This document shows, one piece after another, positions 9,463 through 18,002 of a stretch of DNA of 64,000 nucleotides. The notes under the pieces were generated by a model that had not been told where the DNA came from, searched no databases, and worked only from the letters and a program-made list of their open reading frames with translations. The translations under genes and the position numbers were made by a program. This DNA comes from Xenorhabdus thuongxuanensis (GTDB lineage: Bacteria; Pseudomonadota; Gammaproteobacteria; Enterobacterales; Enterobacteriaceae). Each line of letters begins with the position of its first letter. Position 1 is the stretch's first letter. The stretch covers positions 126,081-190,080 of the forward strand of contig NZ_MKGR01000003.1 of NCBI RefSeq assembly GCF_001908095.1, given 5' to 3'.

Positions 9463-9777
9463 GTGAGTATAGAAGGTAATCCATTGGTAACAAAAATTAT
9501 TTATGATGTAGGAGAACGAATAGGGAGTATCATGGCGATTATGGTCAACATCTTTAACCCTGAAAAAATCTTGATTGGTTCACCGCTGAACAGTGTTAAA
9601 CATATTCTCTATCCTGCCATTCAACGACAGATAGCGCAGCGTTCACTTCCCGATTATAGCAAACAAGTTGATATTGTGGCTACCCAATTTGACAATATAG
9701 GCACACTACCTGCGGCAGCCTTAATTAAACAAGCATTGTATAATGGTGAATTATTGCTCGAACTTATGCAAGGGTAA
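9463..9777 (+). pseudogene. mlc: Truncated mlc: C-terminal quarter of the Mlc ROK-family repressor
   Basis: Only about 104 residues remain of a protein normally near 406. The fragment has the Mlc C-terminus: IMAIMVNIFNPEKILIGSPL, then DIVATQFDNIGTLPAAALIKQ and ALYNGELLLELMQG. The N-terminal helix-turn-helix, the glucose-signalling EIIB-contact region and the zinc-binding motif are absent. The open frame starts at a GTG 9 nt after an AGGAGG-like sequence, so a stub could still be translated, but it could not bind DNA. About 140 bp of possible former promoter DNA lie upstream. Loss of Mlc would relieve repression of PTS genes. Confidence 0.85.
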
Positions 9778-9911
9778 CACCCATCAGGCAAAACATTGAG
9801 CTAACGCAACCCCTATCTCATATACATCCCCTACACTCTAATCTTACTCGTTAAAGAGAGTAATAACCGATCGATCTGCTCTGTTATTACAGAAAACGGA
9901 AAAATGAATTT

Positions 9912-10595
9912 ATGTTAACGCGCTTATTTGTTACAGGCACGGATACCAACATCGGTAAAACAGTTGTTACCCGCGCATTATTGCAAGTCTTTAATCGTGA
10001 AGGAACAACCGTAGTAGGATATAAACCTATTGCGATAGAAAAACATGAAACTCCGGAGGGAATACGTAATCGTGATGCCTTAGTCATACATAGATCTTCA
10101 CCGGTACAAGTGGATTATGAAGAAATCAATCCTGTTATTTGGGAAAACAATTATGAAGAAGAAAATCGTGCTGATTTTACTCAAATGACAAAAAGTTTAA
10201 GAAATTTAGGCTATAAAGCAGATCGTGTCATTATTGAAGGTAACGGTGGCTGGCGTATGTTACTGGAAGATGAAACGTTTTATTCTGATTGGGTTGTGCA
10301 AGAAAAAATTCCCGTCATTTTGGTCGTTGGTATTCAGGAAGGTTGTGTTAACCATGCCATTCTAACTGCGCAATCCATCATGAATGATGGTCTACCCCTG
10401 ATTGGTTGGATTGCAAATCGCATCAATCCAGGACTAGCGCATTACGCCAAGGTATTGGAAAGGTTACGGCGTCACATACCAGCTCCACAATTGGGAGAAA
10501 TACCTTATCTTTTAAGACCAGAAGAGCGTGATTTATCTTGTTATCTGGATGTTCCTGCGATATTGGCATTTGATAATTTACCCCTTGATGATTAA
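9912..10595 (+). CDS. bioD: Dethiobiotin synthetase paralogue (BioD2/YnfK)
   Basis: BioD closes the ureido ring of 7,8-diaminopelargonate with CO2 and ATP in biotin synthesis. The 227-residue protein has the P-loop GTDTNIGKT at residues 8-16, the second motif EGNGGW and the GLPLIGWIANRINPG block. Its position next to mlc and its sequence match the E. coli paralogue YnfK (BioD2) rather than the bio-operon copy. Start: ATG at 9912, with an AAAACGGAAAAA stretch upstream as a weak ribosome-binding site. A strong bidirectional terminator follows. Whether it works in biotin synthesis or is a backup enzyme cannot be told here. Confidence 0.88.
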   Translation: MLTRLFVTGTDTNIGKTVVTRALLQVFNREGTTVVGYKPIAIEKHETPEGIRNRDALVIHRSSPVQVDYEEINPVIWENNYEEENRADFTQMTKSLRNLGYKADRVIIEGNGGWRMLLEDETFYSDWVVQEKIPVILVVGIQEGCVNHAILTAQSIMNDGLPLIGWIANRINPGLAHYAKVLERLRRHIPAPQLGEIPYLLRPEERDLSCYLDVPAILAFDNLPLDD

Positions 10596-10606
10596 AAAGA
10601 GAAATA

Positions 10607-10633
10607 AAAAGGGAGCTAATTACGCTCCCTTTT
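10607..10633. terminator. Bidirectional terminator between bioD2 and ynfD
   Basis: A perfect 10-bp stem AAAAGGGAGC / GCTCCCTTTT with a 7-nt loop lies between convergent genes. A-rich and T-rich flanks suit termination in both directions. Confidence 0.85.
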
Positions 10634-10652
10634 CCGAAAGTCAGAAGGAATA

Positions 10653-10973
10653 TTACTCTTGGCCTTTCTTATCACTTTGTATTTCGGTTGGAGCCGTGTC
10701 AGTGTGAGAAAGACGGACGTAGACTATTTTTTGTTTGCCGTGATCACAATAACCAACAATTTTTCCATTTGTAGTATTGTTTTCAGTAACTTTATCACTA
10801 GGGACTAAGTCAAGGCTAAAATCTGTTTGTGAAACACCATTTTTGATAATTTTCTGTGCAATTTCTTCTTTCAAGCTTTCACATGTTACCTTTTGTGAAT
10901 CTTGAGCTTGCACCACAAAGGGAGAAAGCGCAAAAAACAAAGCTCCAGTCAGTAGGATCTTTTTCACCATCAT
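10653..10973 (-). CDS. ynfD: Secreted DUF1161 protein, YnfD-like
   Basis: A small exported protein of 106 residues. Residues 1-23 form a signal peptide ending near VVQAQD. The mature part contains CESLKEEIAQKIIKNGV and a second cysteine in VGYCDHGKQKIVYVRL, so one disulfide is likely in the periplasm. This is the DUF1161 pattern, represented in E. coli by YnfD near ynfK. Function is unknown. The ATG follows AAGGAG closely; a second ATG one codon later is an equal candidate. The short cysteine-containing frame just upstream ends inside this ribosome-binding site, so the two may have been co-transcribed. Confidence 0.75.
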   Translation of the reverse strand: MMVKKILLTGALFFALSPFVVQAQDSQKVTCESLKEEIAQKIIKNGVSQTDFSLDLVPSDKVTENNTTNGKIVGYCDHGKQKIVYVRLSHTDTAPTEIQSDKKGQE

Positions 10974-10977
10974 CTCC

Positions 10978-11157
10978 TTATCTTGATGTCAGTGTTGATT
11001 TTATTAAGGTACCTGTATTGATATCCAGACAACGTTTCGTGCTTGGTTCCCAGTAAGCATTAATATCGGAACTTTTCATACAGACTTCACGATTATCAAC
11101 TTCCATTTCATACTTATCAAACTCTTTCTCTTTACAGTTGTCCACTTTCTCACGCAC
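10978..11157 (-). pseudogene. Short cysteine-containing frame, probably a gene remnant
   Basis: On the minus strand a frame opens after a TAA near 11181 and runs to a TAA at 10978-10980. It encodes about 60 residues with three to four cysteines (VREKVDNCKEKEF, NREVCMKSSDIN, STKRCLDINTG). There is no ATG near its beginning; the first alternative start is a GTG at 11157. The sequence looks like the C-terminal part of a secreted disulfide protein whose signal peptide is lost. I do not recognise the family. It lies between ydfG and ynfD, directly abutting the ynfD ribosome-binding site. Confidence 0.4.
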
Positions 11158-11182
11158 AAGGCATAGAGAATGTTGGTAACTA

Positions 11183-11929
11183 TTAATCCCTATGTACGCT
11201 TAATCCTGCGAATGATTGACAGACTGGCATCATTTCCAATGTATTAATATTGACGTGAGAAGGTAGGTTAGCAACCCAAAATACCGCTTCTGCAATATCG
11301 TTCGTTGTCAATGCATCGGCGCCCGCATAAGTTTTATCAACTTTTTCCTTATTGCCTTTAAAACGAATATGAGAAAATTCGGTTCCTCCAACCAAACCAG
11401 GTTCAATATCGGTGACTCGAATATTCTTTCCATGCAAATCGGCTCTCAAGCCTAGACTAAACTGCTTGACAAAGGCTTTGGTGGCACCATATACGTTACC
11501 GCCAGCATAAGGCCAATTTGCTGCGGTGGAACCAATATTGATAATGTGCCCATGATTGGCTTGTACCATATTAGGCAGCAAAGCCCGCGTCATGTTCACT
11601 AGTCCTTTAATATTGGTATCGATCATTGTTTCCCAGTCATCAGGGTTAGATTGGTGAGCAGGTTCTAACCCTAACGCAAGCCCTGCATTATTCACAAGAA
11701 CGTCTACATTACGTAGGCTATCTGGCAGTTGTTGAACTGTTTGCACGATTGCTGTGCGATCTCTCACATCAAATTGGATGGGGTGGAAGTTCTCACCCAA
11801 TTCATTTTTCAACTGCTTCAATTTATCCTTACGGCGTCCTGTTGCAATGATGATGGAACCATGTTTGATAAATTTTCTTGCAATTGCCTCACCGAAACCA
11901 GAAGTTGCTCCTGTCACAAAAACAATCAT
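11183..11929 (-). CDS. ydfG: NADP-dependent 3-hydroxy acid / serine dehydrogenase (SDR)
   Basis: YdfG is a short-chain dehydrogenase. It oxidises L-serine and L-allo-threonine with NADP and also reduces malonic semialdehyde. The 248-residue protein has the usual SDR length and the nucleotide-binding TGATSGFGEAIA (residues 6-17). NNAGLALG follows, and the catalytic Ser-Tyr-Lys are in NIGSTAANWPYAGGNVYGATK (GST Ser, VYG Tyr, ATK Lys). Basic residues in TGRRKDK fit NADP preference. Its position between bioD2 and dif agrees with E. coli gene order. Confidence 0.9.
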   Translation of the reverse strand: MIVFVTGATSGFGEAIARKFIKHGSIIIATGRRKDKLKQLKNELGENFHPIQFDVRDRTAIVQTVQQLPDSLRNVDVLVNNAGLALGLEPAHQSNPDDWETMIDTNIKGLVNMTRALLPNMVQANHGHIINIGSTAANWPYAGGNVYGATKAFVKQFSLGLRADLHGKNIRVTDIEPGLVGGTEFSHIRFKGNKEKVDKTYAGADALTTNDIAEAVFWVANLPSHVNINTLEMMPVCQSFAGLSVHRD

Positions 11930-12125
11930 AACTATCCTCTTATCTGCAATTTATTATCGTAATATCCATATTAGTAGAAAAAGTTGTTCCTCATTAGTCA
12001 AGGTGGAATTATAGTTTTATTGCCAATTCATTGTTTTTTTAAAAAATTATTTAACTGTGATTTAAAAGCGTTAGAATTGAAATCGGGGAATTTACTTCGA
12101 ATGAATATCTTAAGATAAACACAAT

Positions 12126-12144
12126 GGCCCGTTAAATGCGGGCC
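12126..12144 (-). terminator. Hairpin after the ABC exporter gene
   Basis: The stem GGCCCG / CGGGCC with a 7-nt loop lies 16 nt beyond the ABC exporter stop. The minus-strand flank has few T, so termination would be weak. Confidence 0.4.
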
Positions 12145-12159
12145 TGGAAAGGTCAGTAA

Positions 12160-13857
12160 TTAGTTTGCTCTTGCCTGTTCCATATATTCATGTAGAGAGC
12201 CATCAAATGCAATTTTCCCTTTGTCGATTCGGATTACTCGCTCAGCCAGTCTAAATACACGCGGATCATGGCTTATCATCAGCACAGTTTTACCACGAAC
12301 GATATTGTTCAATGATTCTGCAAAGCTATTTATTTTACTATTGTCCAGATAGGTAGTAGGTTCATCAAATAGCAGTATTTCTGGTGTCTTGAGGTACAAA
12401 CGCGCTAACCCAATAACTTGCCTTTCACCACCCGACAAGGAAGAACCTTTTTCGTCAATATATGAATCCAAACCATCTTTCAATTTACCAAACAGTTCAT
12501 CACCGCCGGCTTTAATCAACGCAGAAATCATATCTTCTCTGGTTGATTCTGTATTGGCAATATGCAGATTATCGTATAATGTGCCTTTTATAATCTGAGT
12601 CTGTTGTGACATTACACCGAATTTTTGCAACCAACGCTGAGAATCGGGATTGTCCAGAACTTCGCCAAAAATTGAAACATGGCCTTCGTTTAATGGTGTT
12701 AAGCCAGTCACGATATCAAATATTGTACTTTTGCCTTGGCCGTTATCACCGACGATAAGAACTCGTTCTCCTTTTTGTATAGAGATATTCATATCTCTGA
12801 ACAAAGTATCTCTGTCGTTATAGGAGAATTTCTTAATGCTGATATCAATAGTATTAGTACTACAATTTTCTACTGGTTGGCTTTGTTTGCGATTATTTGG
12901 CTGATAAGCTCCCAACAATTCTAAAACCCTGTCCAGCAAAGATTTGAGTGAAGCAAACTTATTTAGGTGATTACTATATCTCTTAATAGAATCAGACATT
13001 AATTGCTCATAGGTAAATGCAGCAACAAAGTTACCTGGATTAATTGTTCCATCCATCAATAGCAAACCACCATACCAAAGCACGGCAATTGTCGATGCTA
13101 ACTGTGCAAAAAAGCCAAGAGGAATGGATAGGGACATAAACAGTCCTGTGATCCTCTCGACATTTTTCACTTTAGTATTAGCATCATTAATTCTCTTCTT
13201 CTCCGATTCCTCAGAATTGAAAATCTTAACAGATTTGATCCAAGAAAGAGATTCTTGGATAACACCAGTTAATCGTGAGTTATAAATTTGCAGAATTCTT
13301 TCATAAACGGCCACTCTATTCGTGATTGGCTTGCTAATTACAGTTGTCAGACAAACCATCATAAATGCCAAAATAGCCAATTTAATATCAATCAGAGCCA
13401 TAGCAATAAATGGACCAATTATTGATAGCGTGTCATAGAGAAATTCGCTATATAAATCTCTAACTCTATCTGCTACAAGGTAAGTATCGTTTTTTATTCT
13501 GAACGCCAGATTCGCTGAGTGAAATTTTCGAGTGATATGATAAGGAAAAGAGAGGAAAGAATCGACCAACGATTTCCTCATGTTATAACTCAATTCTGAT
13601 GCATTAATTGTTTGCATCCAAATAATAATGGCATGGCTTATGACAATTAATAATGACACTGCGATTAGAGAAGCAATTAATTCATTAAATGAAAAGGAAA
13701 GAATTAACTTATCCTTTAATAAAATGTTGACTAATTCTTGAACCAGAAATGGAAATAAAACCTCCGCTAAAGCTGCCACTATTGTAAAAACAATAGCCAG
13801 CACCAATGCTGTTTTTTGTTTACGTATAAAAGAATAAAGGAATATAATATATTTCAT
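12160..13857 (-). CDS. ABC exporter, fused membrane and ATP-binding domains
   Basis: This 565-residue half-transporter has six membrane helices (about residues 1-300) and an ATPase domain (about 335-560). The Walker A motif is GDNGQGKST near residue 370, the signature LSGGERQ near 476, Walker B EILLFDEPTT near 498 and the H-loop histidine ISHDPR near 529. It would homodimerise and export a substrate across the inner membrane. It is the third gene, 197 bp after the pentein enzyme and on the same strand, so export of that pathway's product is the natural guess. The start at 13857 has only a weak ribosome-binding site. The AT-rich N-terminal membrane part suggests foreign origin. Confidence 0.85.
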   Translation of the reverse strand: MKYIIFLYSFIRKQKTALVLAIVFTIVAALAEVLFPFLVQELVNILLKDKLILSFSFNELIASLIAVSLLIVISHAIIIWMQTINASELSYNMRKSLVDSFLSFPYHITRKFHSANLAFRIKNDTYLVADRVRDLYSEFLYDTLSIIGPFIAMALIDIKLAILAFMMVCLTTVISKPITNRVAVYERILQIYNSRLTGVIQESLSWIKSVKIFNSEESEKKRINDANTKVKNVERITGLFMSLSIPLGFFAQLASTIAVLWYGGLLLMDGTINPGNFVAAFTYEQLMSDSIKRYSNHLNKFASLKSLLDRVLELLGAYQPNNRKQSQPVENCSTNTIDISIKKFSYNDRDTLFRDMNISIQKGERVLIVGDNGQGKSTIFDIVTGLTPLNEGHVSIFGEVLDNPDSQRWLQKFGVMSQQTQIIKGTLYDNLHIANTESTREDMISALIKAGGDELFGKLKDGLDSYIDEKGSSLSGGERQVIGLARLYLKTPEILLFDEPTTYLDNSKINSFAESLNNIVRGKTVLMISHDPRVFRLAERVIRIDKGKIAFDGSLHEYMEQARAN

Positions 13858-14054
13858 ATACTGATCACTGTTAAGTTATCAATCTAACTATTATAGATAA
13901 TATGTTAAAACTTACCATCCTATAAAAAAGCGACCAACTCCGTCCTTGGAGTATATTTATCCTGTGTCAATAAAATGCAATTTATATTGCAATTAACTCA
14001 ATAATTTCGCATGAAATCATGTGATTAATATTATTGAATAATTTATTGCAACCT

Positions 14055-14981
14055 TTAGATTACCTGTATTTTATAAGAGTATCTATTTAAATGCATAACC
14101 ATGCAGGATAGCAGGGCACCGCTCTTCATATATTCAGATAAATTGAAAAGTTTTGGCGTTAATGCCAATTTAGAGCAAATTTTTTCCAACTCATGGTTTT
14201 TGTTCATTTCATAGATATACTCCTCCGTACCTGCTTTCAGATCATTAATATTAGATGAACAGAGAATATGTTGATTAACTCTGACAGAGTTACAAATTCC
14301 ACTGTATGCAACATCTTTGCTAATACTGATGATGTTGGTTACTTTTTCTAGTTCTTTCAGCTCTTCGCTGTTAAATCCGTCGGTATAAACAAGTGTATTT
14401 TCTTTATCCAAAGAGAAGATGCTGCAATCTAAATGGTAAAGATAAGGATCTCTTTCTTCCACTTTCACGATTTTTAGGCCGAATTTCTCTTCCATCCAGT
14501 CATAAGTTTTAATATCACTTCTTATTCCATAACCACCGACTAATACATTGTCATGTAGATATTTTAACTCAGCTTCACCTTCAAAATAGTAGGGTGAAAC
14601 TTCAGTTTTATAGCCCAATGATTCAAAGAAATTTACCCCAATAGGTGTTTCTGATCTTCTGATTTCTGATGCAAAATTGGCAACTATTGCGGTTGGATCT
14701 TCATCACCAATAATAATTCCCAAGTTAGCAACATATACTTGATCTTGTAGTTCCTGGTGAGTATCAGATGGCAGCAAATAAACTAACGATTGTGATGACA
14801 TAAAGCTATATAGTTTATAGAACTGCCTTAAAGCCACTTTACTGTTAACATTGATAGCGGACTCATCCAGTTCCTCCATCCAAATGTTATTTCTTACATT
14901 GGTATTTAATGAAAATGGAGGAGATAACAAAAACACTGGCATTTTCAGGTCAGAAATGATATTAGGAGAATTCTTTAACAT
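14055..14981 (-). CDS. Pentein-fold hydrolase or amidinotransferase (DDAH / arginine-dihydrolase type)
   Basis: The 308-residue protein follows the DDAH/amidinotransferase plan: an N-terminal VFLLSPPF...NNIWM block, FEGEAELKY (E134 and E136), the catalytic His in YHLDCSIF (H183) and the catalytic Cys near the C-terminus in MKSGALLSCMVMHL (C293). Penteins of this group attack a guanidinium carbon through the Cys, giving citrulline, ornithine or a transferred amidino group. Closest in character, from memory, are the DDAH-like proteins and the guanidine-removing domain of cyanobacterial AgrE/ArgZ. GAGG precedes the ATG. It lies 33 bp after the decarboxylase-like gene, so they are co-transcribed. 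The real substrate is unknown. Confidence 0.72.
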   Translation of the reverse strand: MLKNSPNIISDLKMPVFLLSPPFSLNTNVRNNIWMEELDESAINVNSKVALRQFYKLYSFMSSQSLVYLLPSDTHQELQDQVYVANLGIIIGDEDPTAIVANFASEIRRSETPIGVNFFESLGYKTEVSPYYFEGEAELKYLHDNVLVGGYGIRSDIKTYDWMEEKFGLKIVKVEERDPYLYHLDCSIFSLDKENTLVYTDGFNSEELKELEKVTNIISISKDVAYSGICNSVRVNQHILCSSNINDLKAGTEEYIYEMNKNHELEKICSKLALTPKLFNLSEYMKSGALLSCMVMHLNRYSYKIQVI

Positions 14982-15014
14982 TTTTAAACCTCAATTTTAG
15001 TTTATATTATTTGT

Positions 15015-15740
15015 TTATAGAGAGTCATCGTTAATTCTAACTATCTTAGTCATACCACCAGTAACATGTTCTTTTGCAGTTACCAATGAAGTTAATTCAT
15101 CATCATTAGCGACAGGGATCACTAAGTCTACTTGTGAACCATACCGAATCATTGAAAACCTATCACCCTGATATACAGCAGTATTTTGTTGTATATGGAA
15201 CGGTGTTATCGTATCAACATCATAATCACCGACTTGAACCATATAATATTCTCTATTAATGCCAGGAGAGTAGACTTTATTGACAACTCGTTGGTTTAGA
15301 TATAAATAGTCGTCATAAATTAATTCAATATTCTCTTTATAAAAAATATTATTCTCTACATCAATCATTGGTAGATTGTTGGTTTCCAGAGGTTCATGTT
15401 CTGCGTAACTAAGGATACCATCGTAAGGAACTCTATTAATATGCACGTCATAACATGTCATAAAGATACCAATGACAAGCGATCGCTTATTATAGTTTCT
15501 ATCTCTGATGATATCCTGAATGCTATATTTTTTTCCTTTTACTTCAGTGATCGCTTCATCTGGGTTTAATATTCCACTATAGATAACGAACCCATCAGCA
15601 GGAGATAGAAAATATCTATCATCCGTATTGATTGTTCTCGCTGGATCCCTGAAAAAGCCTTCCTGAAAATAAGTTTCAGGTGGAAGATCAGGTAGCCCAT
15701 TAAATATCGATTTAATGGCTTCGTTCATTTTGCTATTCAT
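15015..15740 (-). CDS. Phosphatidylserine-decarboxylase-like pyruvoyl enzyme, soluble
   Basis: A 241-residue protein of the PSD family that keeps all elements of the self-cleaving decarboxylase. SPADG is at residues 46-50 (Asp49), YDVHINRVPYDG at 97-108 (His100), and the cleavage site RYGSQVD has Gly201-Ser202, where the pyruvoyl group would form. It lacks a membrane anchor and is shorter than PSD of lipid synthesis. Family members outside lipid metabolism decarboxylate free amino acids (fungal PsiD acts on tryptophan). A strong AGAGG site precedes the ATG. It is the first gene of the cluster and probably makes an amine that the pentein enzyme modifies or supplies. Confidence 0.75.
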   Translation of the reverse strand: MNSKMNEAIKSIFNGLPDLPPETYFQEGFFRDPARTINTDDRYFLSPADGFVIYSGILNPDEAITEVKGKKYSIQDIIRDRNYNKRSLVIGIFMTCYDVHINRVPYDGILSYAEHEPLETNNLPMIDVENNIFYKENIELIYDDYLYLNQRVVNKVYSPGINREYYMVQVGDYDVDTITPFHIQQNTAVYQGDRFSMIRYGSQVDLVIPVANDDELTSLVTAKEHVTGGMTKIVRINDDSL

Positions 15741-16555
15741 TATTACCTCTAAAAATGTTCGTCAACTAGAACATGAAACAGAGAAAAAACAACATCATGC
15801 AAACATTTACAGCGAGATATGCTACAACCTATTATTAATTATTCAATTTTATTTTATTTGAGGGGATATTTATTTTTTGTTTGTCAATAAACACAATTTC
15901 ACCTAAGTTATCTAGATTGATATATATAACCAATTAAATATAAATACATTTGTGATATAAATTATGGATAGTAAGGTAGTATATTATATATATCTGTCAG
16001 TGATATTTATCACAAATGTAAGAAAATATTTAATTAAAATTGAGATAAATGAAATTAAAAGGTCAATTTTTGATCTACTCTTACAATTGGAATAGGGAGG
16101 ATTTTTATGAGCTGATATAACGTTACAAGTCAATTGAAAGAAATGCAGAATTTAATACTTGAATACCTGTACTTTAAGTAATTACACAAAAACAACAAAT
16201 TAATTACATTTTCATGGCATATTTTATTTGCTTTACCAATATCCAGAAATTATTTGCGTAAGAATTCAGATATTTTGCAAATATATGCAAAAATTAAAAG
16301 TGATATCGAAAAAATATATGACAACAACCCTAAATTTTATAATCAGTTGAAATTACATAAACCATAGAAATCTTCGATCCTTCTCACAGATTTGTATTTT
16401 TTTTCTGATGAAAACATTAAAAGTTACATGTATGTATCTAGTTTTTCTCTTGTTTTTACATTTTTGCTACAAATTTGACTAAAATGCAACCGTTAAATAT
16501 ATTAAATCATAGGTTATATTTTATCCCATTCAATCCATAAGGAGAGGAAGTAACC
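15741..16555. other. AT-rich 815-bp divergent promoter region
   Basis: This gap separates the decarboxylase/pentein cluster (leftward) from the amine catabolism island (rightward). It has no convincing gene. It holds a CRP-like palindrome inside a larger inverted repeat (15946-16019) and several A/T runs typical of H-NS-silenced DNA. A purine-rich ribosome-binding site (AAGGAGAGG) precedes the aldehyde dehydrogenase ATG. Confidence 0.6.
15946..16019. promoter_or_regulatory. Nested inverted repeat with CRP-like site
   Basis: ACATTTGTGATA at 15946-15957 and its exact complement TATCACAAATGT at 16008-16019 form 12-bp arms 50 bp apart. The right arm overlaps a 14-bp perfect palindrome, GTGATATTTATCAC (16000-16013). 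In the extended form AGTGA-N6-TCACA (15999-16014) it matches nine of ten fixed bases of the CRP consensus. The same GTGATA half-site occurs three times. This suggests an operator for CRP or a relative, placed about 265 bp upstream of the decarboxylase-like gene. Confidence 0.55.
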
Positions 16556-17986
16556 ATGTCGATACCAACGCTCAGGCACTTCATTGATGGTCAGTATATT
16601 GAATCTAAAGGTTCCGAATATTTTGAGCTAGTGAGTCCGGTCACTGGTGAATCTTATGCGCGTTCTCCTAACGCGACCGCGGCGGATGTTGATGATGCTT
16701 ATGCATCAGCTAAAAAGGCATTTAAAACATGGGGGCGTAGCATACCGTCGGCACGTCAGCGCGCGTTGTTAGCGCTAGCTGATGCGATAGAAAAAAACGC
16801 CGAACGGTTGATTGAATTGCAAAGCCGTAATACAGGGCAGCTCAAGCACCTGATTGCCTCCGAAGAAGTTGCAACGTCTGTGGATCATATTCGCTTCTTC
16901 GCCGGTGCAGCTCGTTTTTTAGAAGGAAAGGCTACTGCTGAATATCTCCCTGATATGACTACCAGTATTCGGCGTGAACCGCTGGGTGTGGTGGGACAAG
17001 TTACTCCATGGAACTATCCGTTGATGATGGCAGTGTGGAAGATAGCGCCTGCTCTGGCAGCAGGTAATACCGTAGTGCTTAAACCGAGTGATACCACGCC
17101 AGAGAGCACTCTGTTGCTAGCTGAACTTGCCGCTCCATTCTTCCCTACCGGTACTTTCAACGTAGTGTTGGGTAATGCTAGCGCGGGCGTCCTGGTAGTT
17201 TCACACAAAACACCTGCTATGGTTTCTATTACTGGTTCTACACGTGCAGGTGTTCAGGTTGCCTCTTCGGCGGCGGCTAATCTCACCAGAGCACATCTGG
17301 AACTGGGTGGCAAAGCGCCGGTGATTATTTTTGCCGATGCGGATGTAGACAAGGCGGTGGAAACTATTGCTATTGCGGGGTACTTTAACGCTGGTCAGGA
17401 CTGTACGGCGGCTTCACGTGTACTGGTGCATGAATCTATTCACGATATCTTCGTTACTAAATTGGTAGCAGCTGCTAAAGCTACCCGTTTTGGCGATCCA
17501 GAAGATAAAGAAGCGCTGTATGGGCCGCTTAATAATGTTCGCCAGCTAGAGCAGGTCAAAGGGTTTATTGCGCGCCTGCCCGCTCATGCCCGTATCGAAA
17601 CAGGAGGTCGTCAGGCCAATCGATCGGGATATTATTTTGAACCTACGGTGATTACCGGTCTGGAGCAATACGATGAAGTGATTCAAACCGAGATTTTTGG
17701 CCCTGTCATCACAGTGCAGAAGTTCTTAACAGAACAGGAAGCTATCGAGAAAGCCAATGATGTGAAATACGGGTTAGCCTCCAGTGTCTGGACCCGTGAC
17801 CATGGTCGTGCGTTGCGCCTGTCTCGCGAGCTTGATTTTGGAACTGTCTGGATTAACACCCATATTCCTCTTACAGCAGAAGCACCACATGGTGGCTTCA
17901 AGAACTCTGGGTACGGTAAAGATTTGTCGGCTTATGGTTTTGAAGAATATACACGTATTAAACACGTGATGAGTTCCAACGATTGA
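16556..17986 (+). CDS. NAD(P)-dependent aldehyde dehydrogenase, aminobutyraldehyde/betaine-aldehyde type
   Basis: The 476-residue aldehyde dehydrogenase has the catalytic Cys in GQDCTAASR (about C283), the general-base Glu in LELGGKAP (about E249) and the NAD-fold stretch TGSTRAGVQVA. The VTPWNYPLMMAVWKIAPALAAGN block is typical of gamma-aminobutyraldehyde and betaine aldehyde dehydrogenases (PatD/BetB). With an amine oxidase and a GABA-type aminotransferase downstream, it probably oxidises 4-aminobutyraldehyde or a similar aminoaldehyde. It is the first gene of a seven-gene plus-strand run, 16 bp ahead of the next. Base composition is clearly richer in GC than the flanks, suggesting acquisition. 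Confidence 0.82.
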   Translation: MSIPTLRHFIDGQYIESKGSEYFELVSPVTGESYARSPNATAADVDDAYASAKKAFKTWGRSIPSARQRALLALADAIEKNAERLIELQSRNTGQLKHLIASEEVATSVDHIRFFAGAARFLEGKATAEYLPDMTTSIRREPLGVVGQVTPWNYPLMMAVWKIAPALAAGNTVVLKPSDTTPESTLLLAELAAPFFPTGTFNVVLGNASAGVLVVSHKTPAMVSITGSTRAGVQVASSAAANLTRAHLELGGKAPVIIFADADVDKAVETIAIAGYFNAGQDCTAASRVLVHESIHDIFVTKLVAAAKATRFGDPEDKEALYGPLNNVRQLEQVKGFIARLPAHARIETGGRQANRSGYYFEPTVITGLEQYDEVIQTEIFGPVITVQKFLTEQEAIEKANDVKYGLASSVWTRDHGRALRLSRELDFGTVWINTHIPLTAEAPHGGFKNSGYGKDLSAYGFEEYTRIKHVMSSND

Positions 17987-18002
17987 TACAAGGACACCCA
18001 CA

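Noticed and set aside
13928..13957. Short stem (ACTCC / GGAGT) with later T-run between the pentein and ABC genes
   Set aside because: The five-base stem is separated from the T-run by seven bases and is too weak to call a terminator; the genes are probably still one unit.
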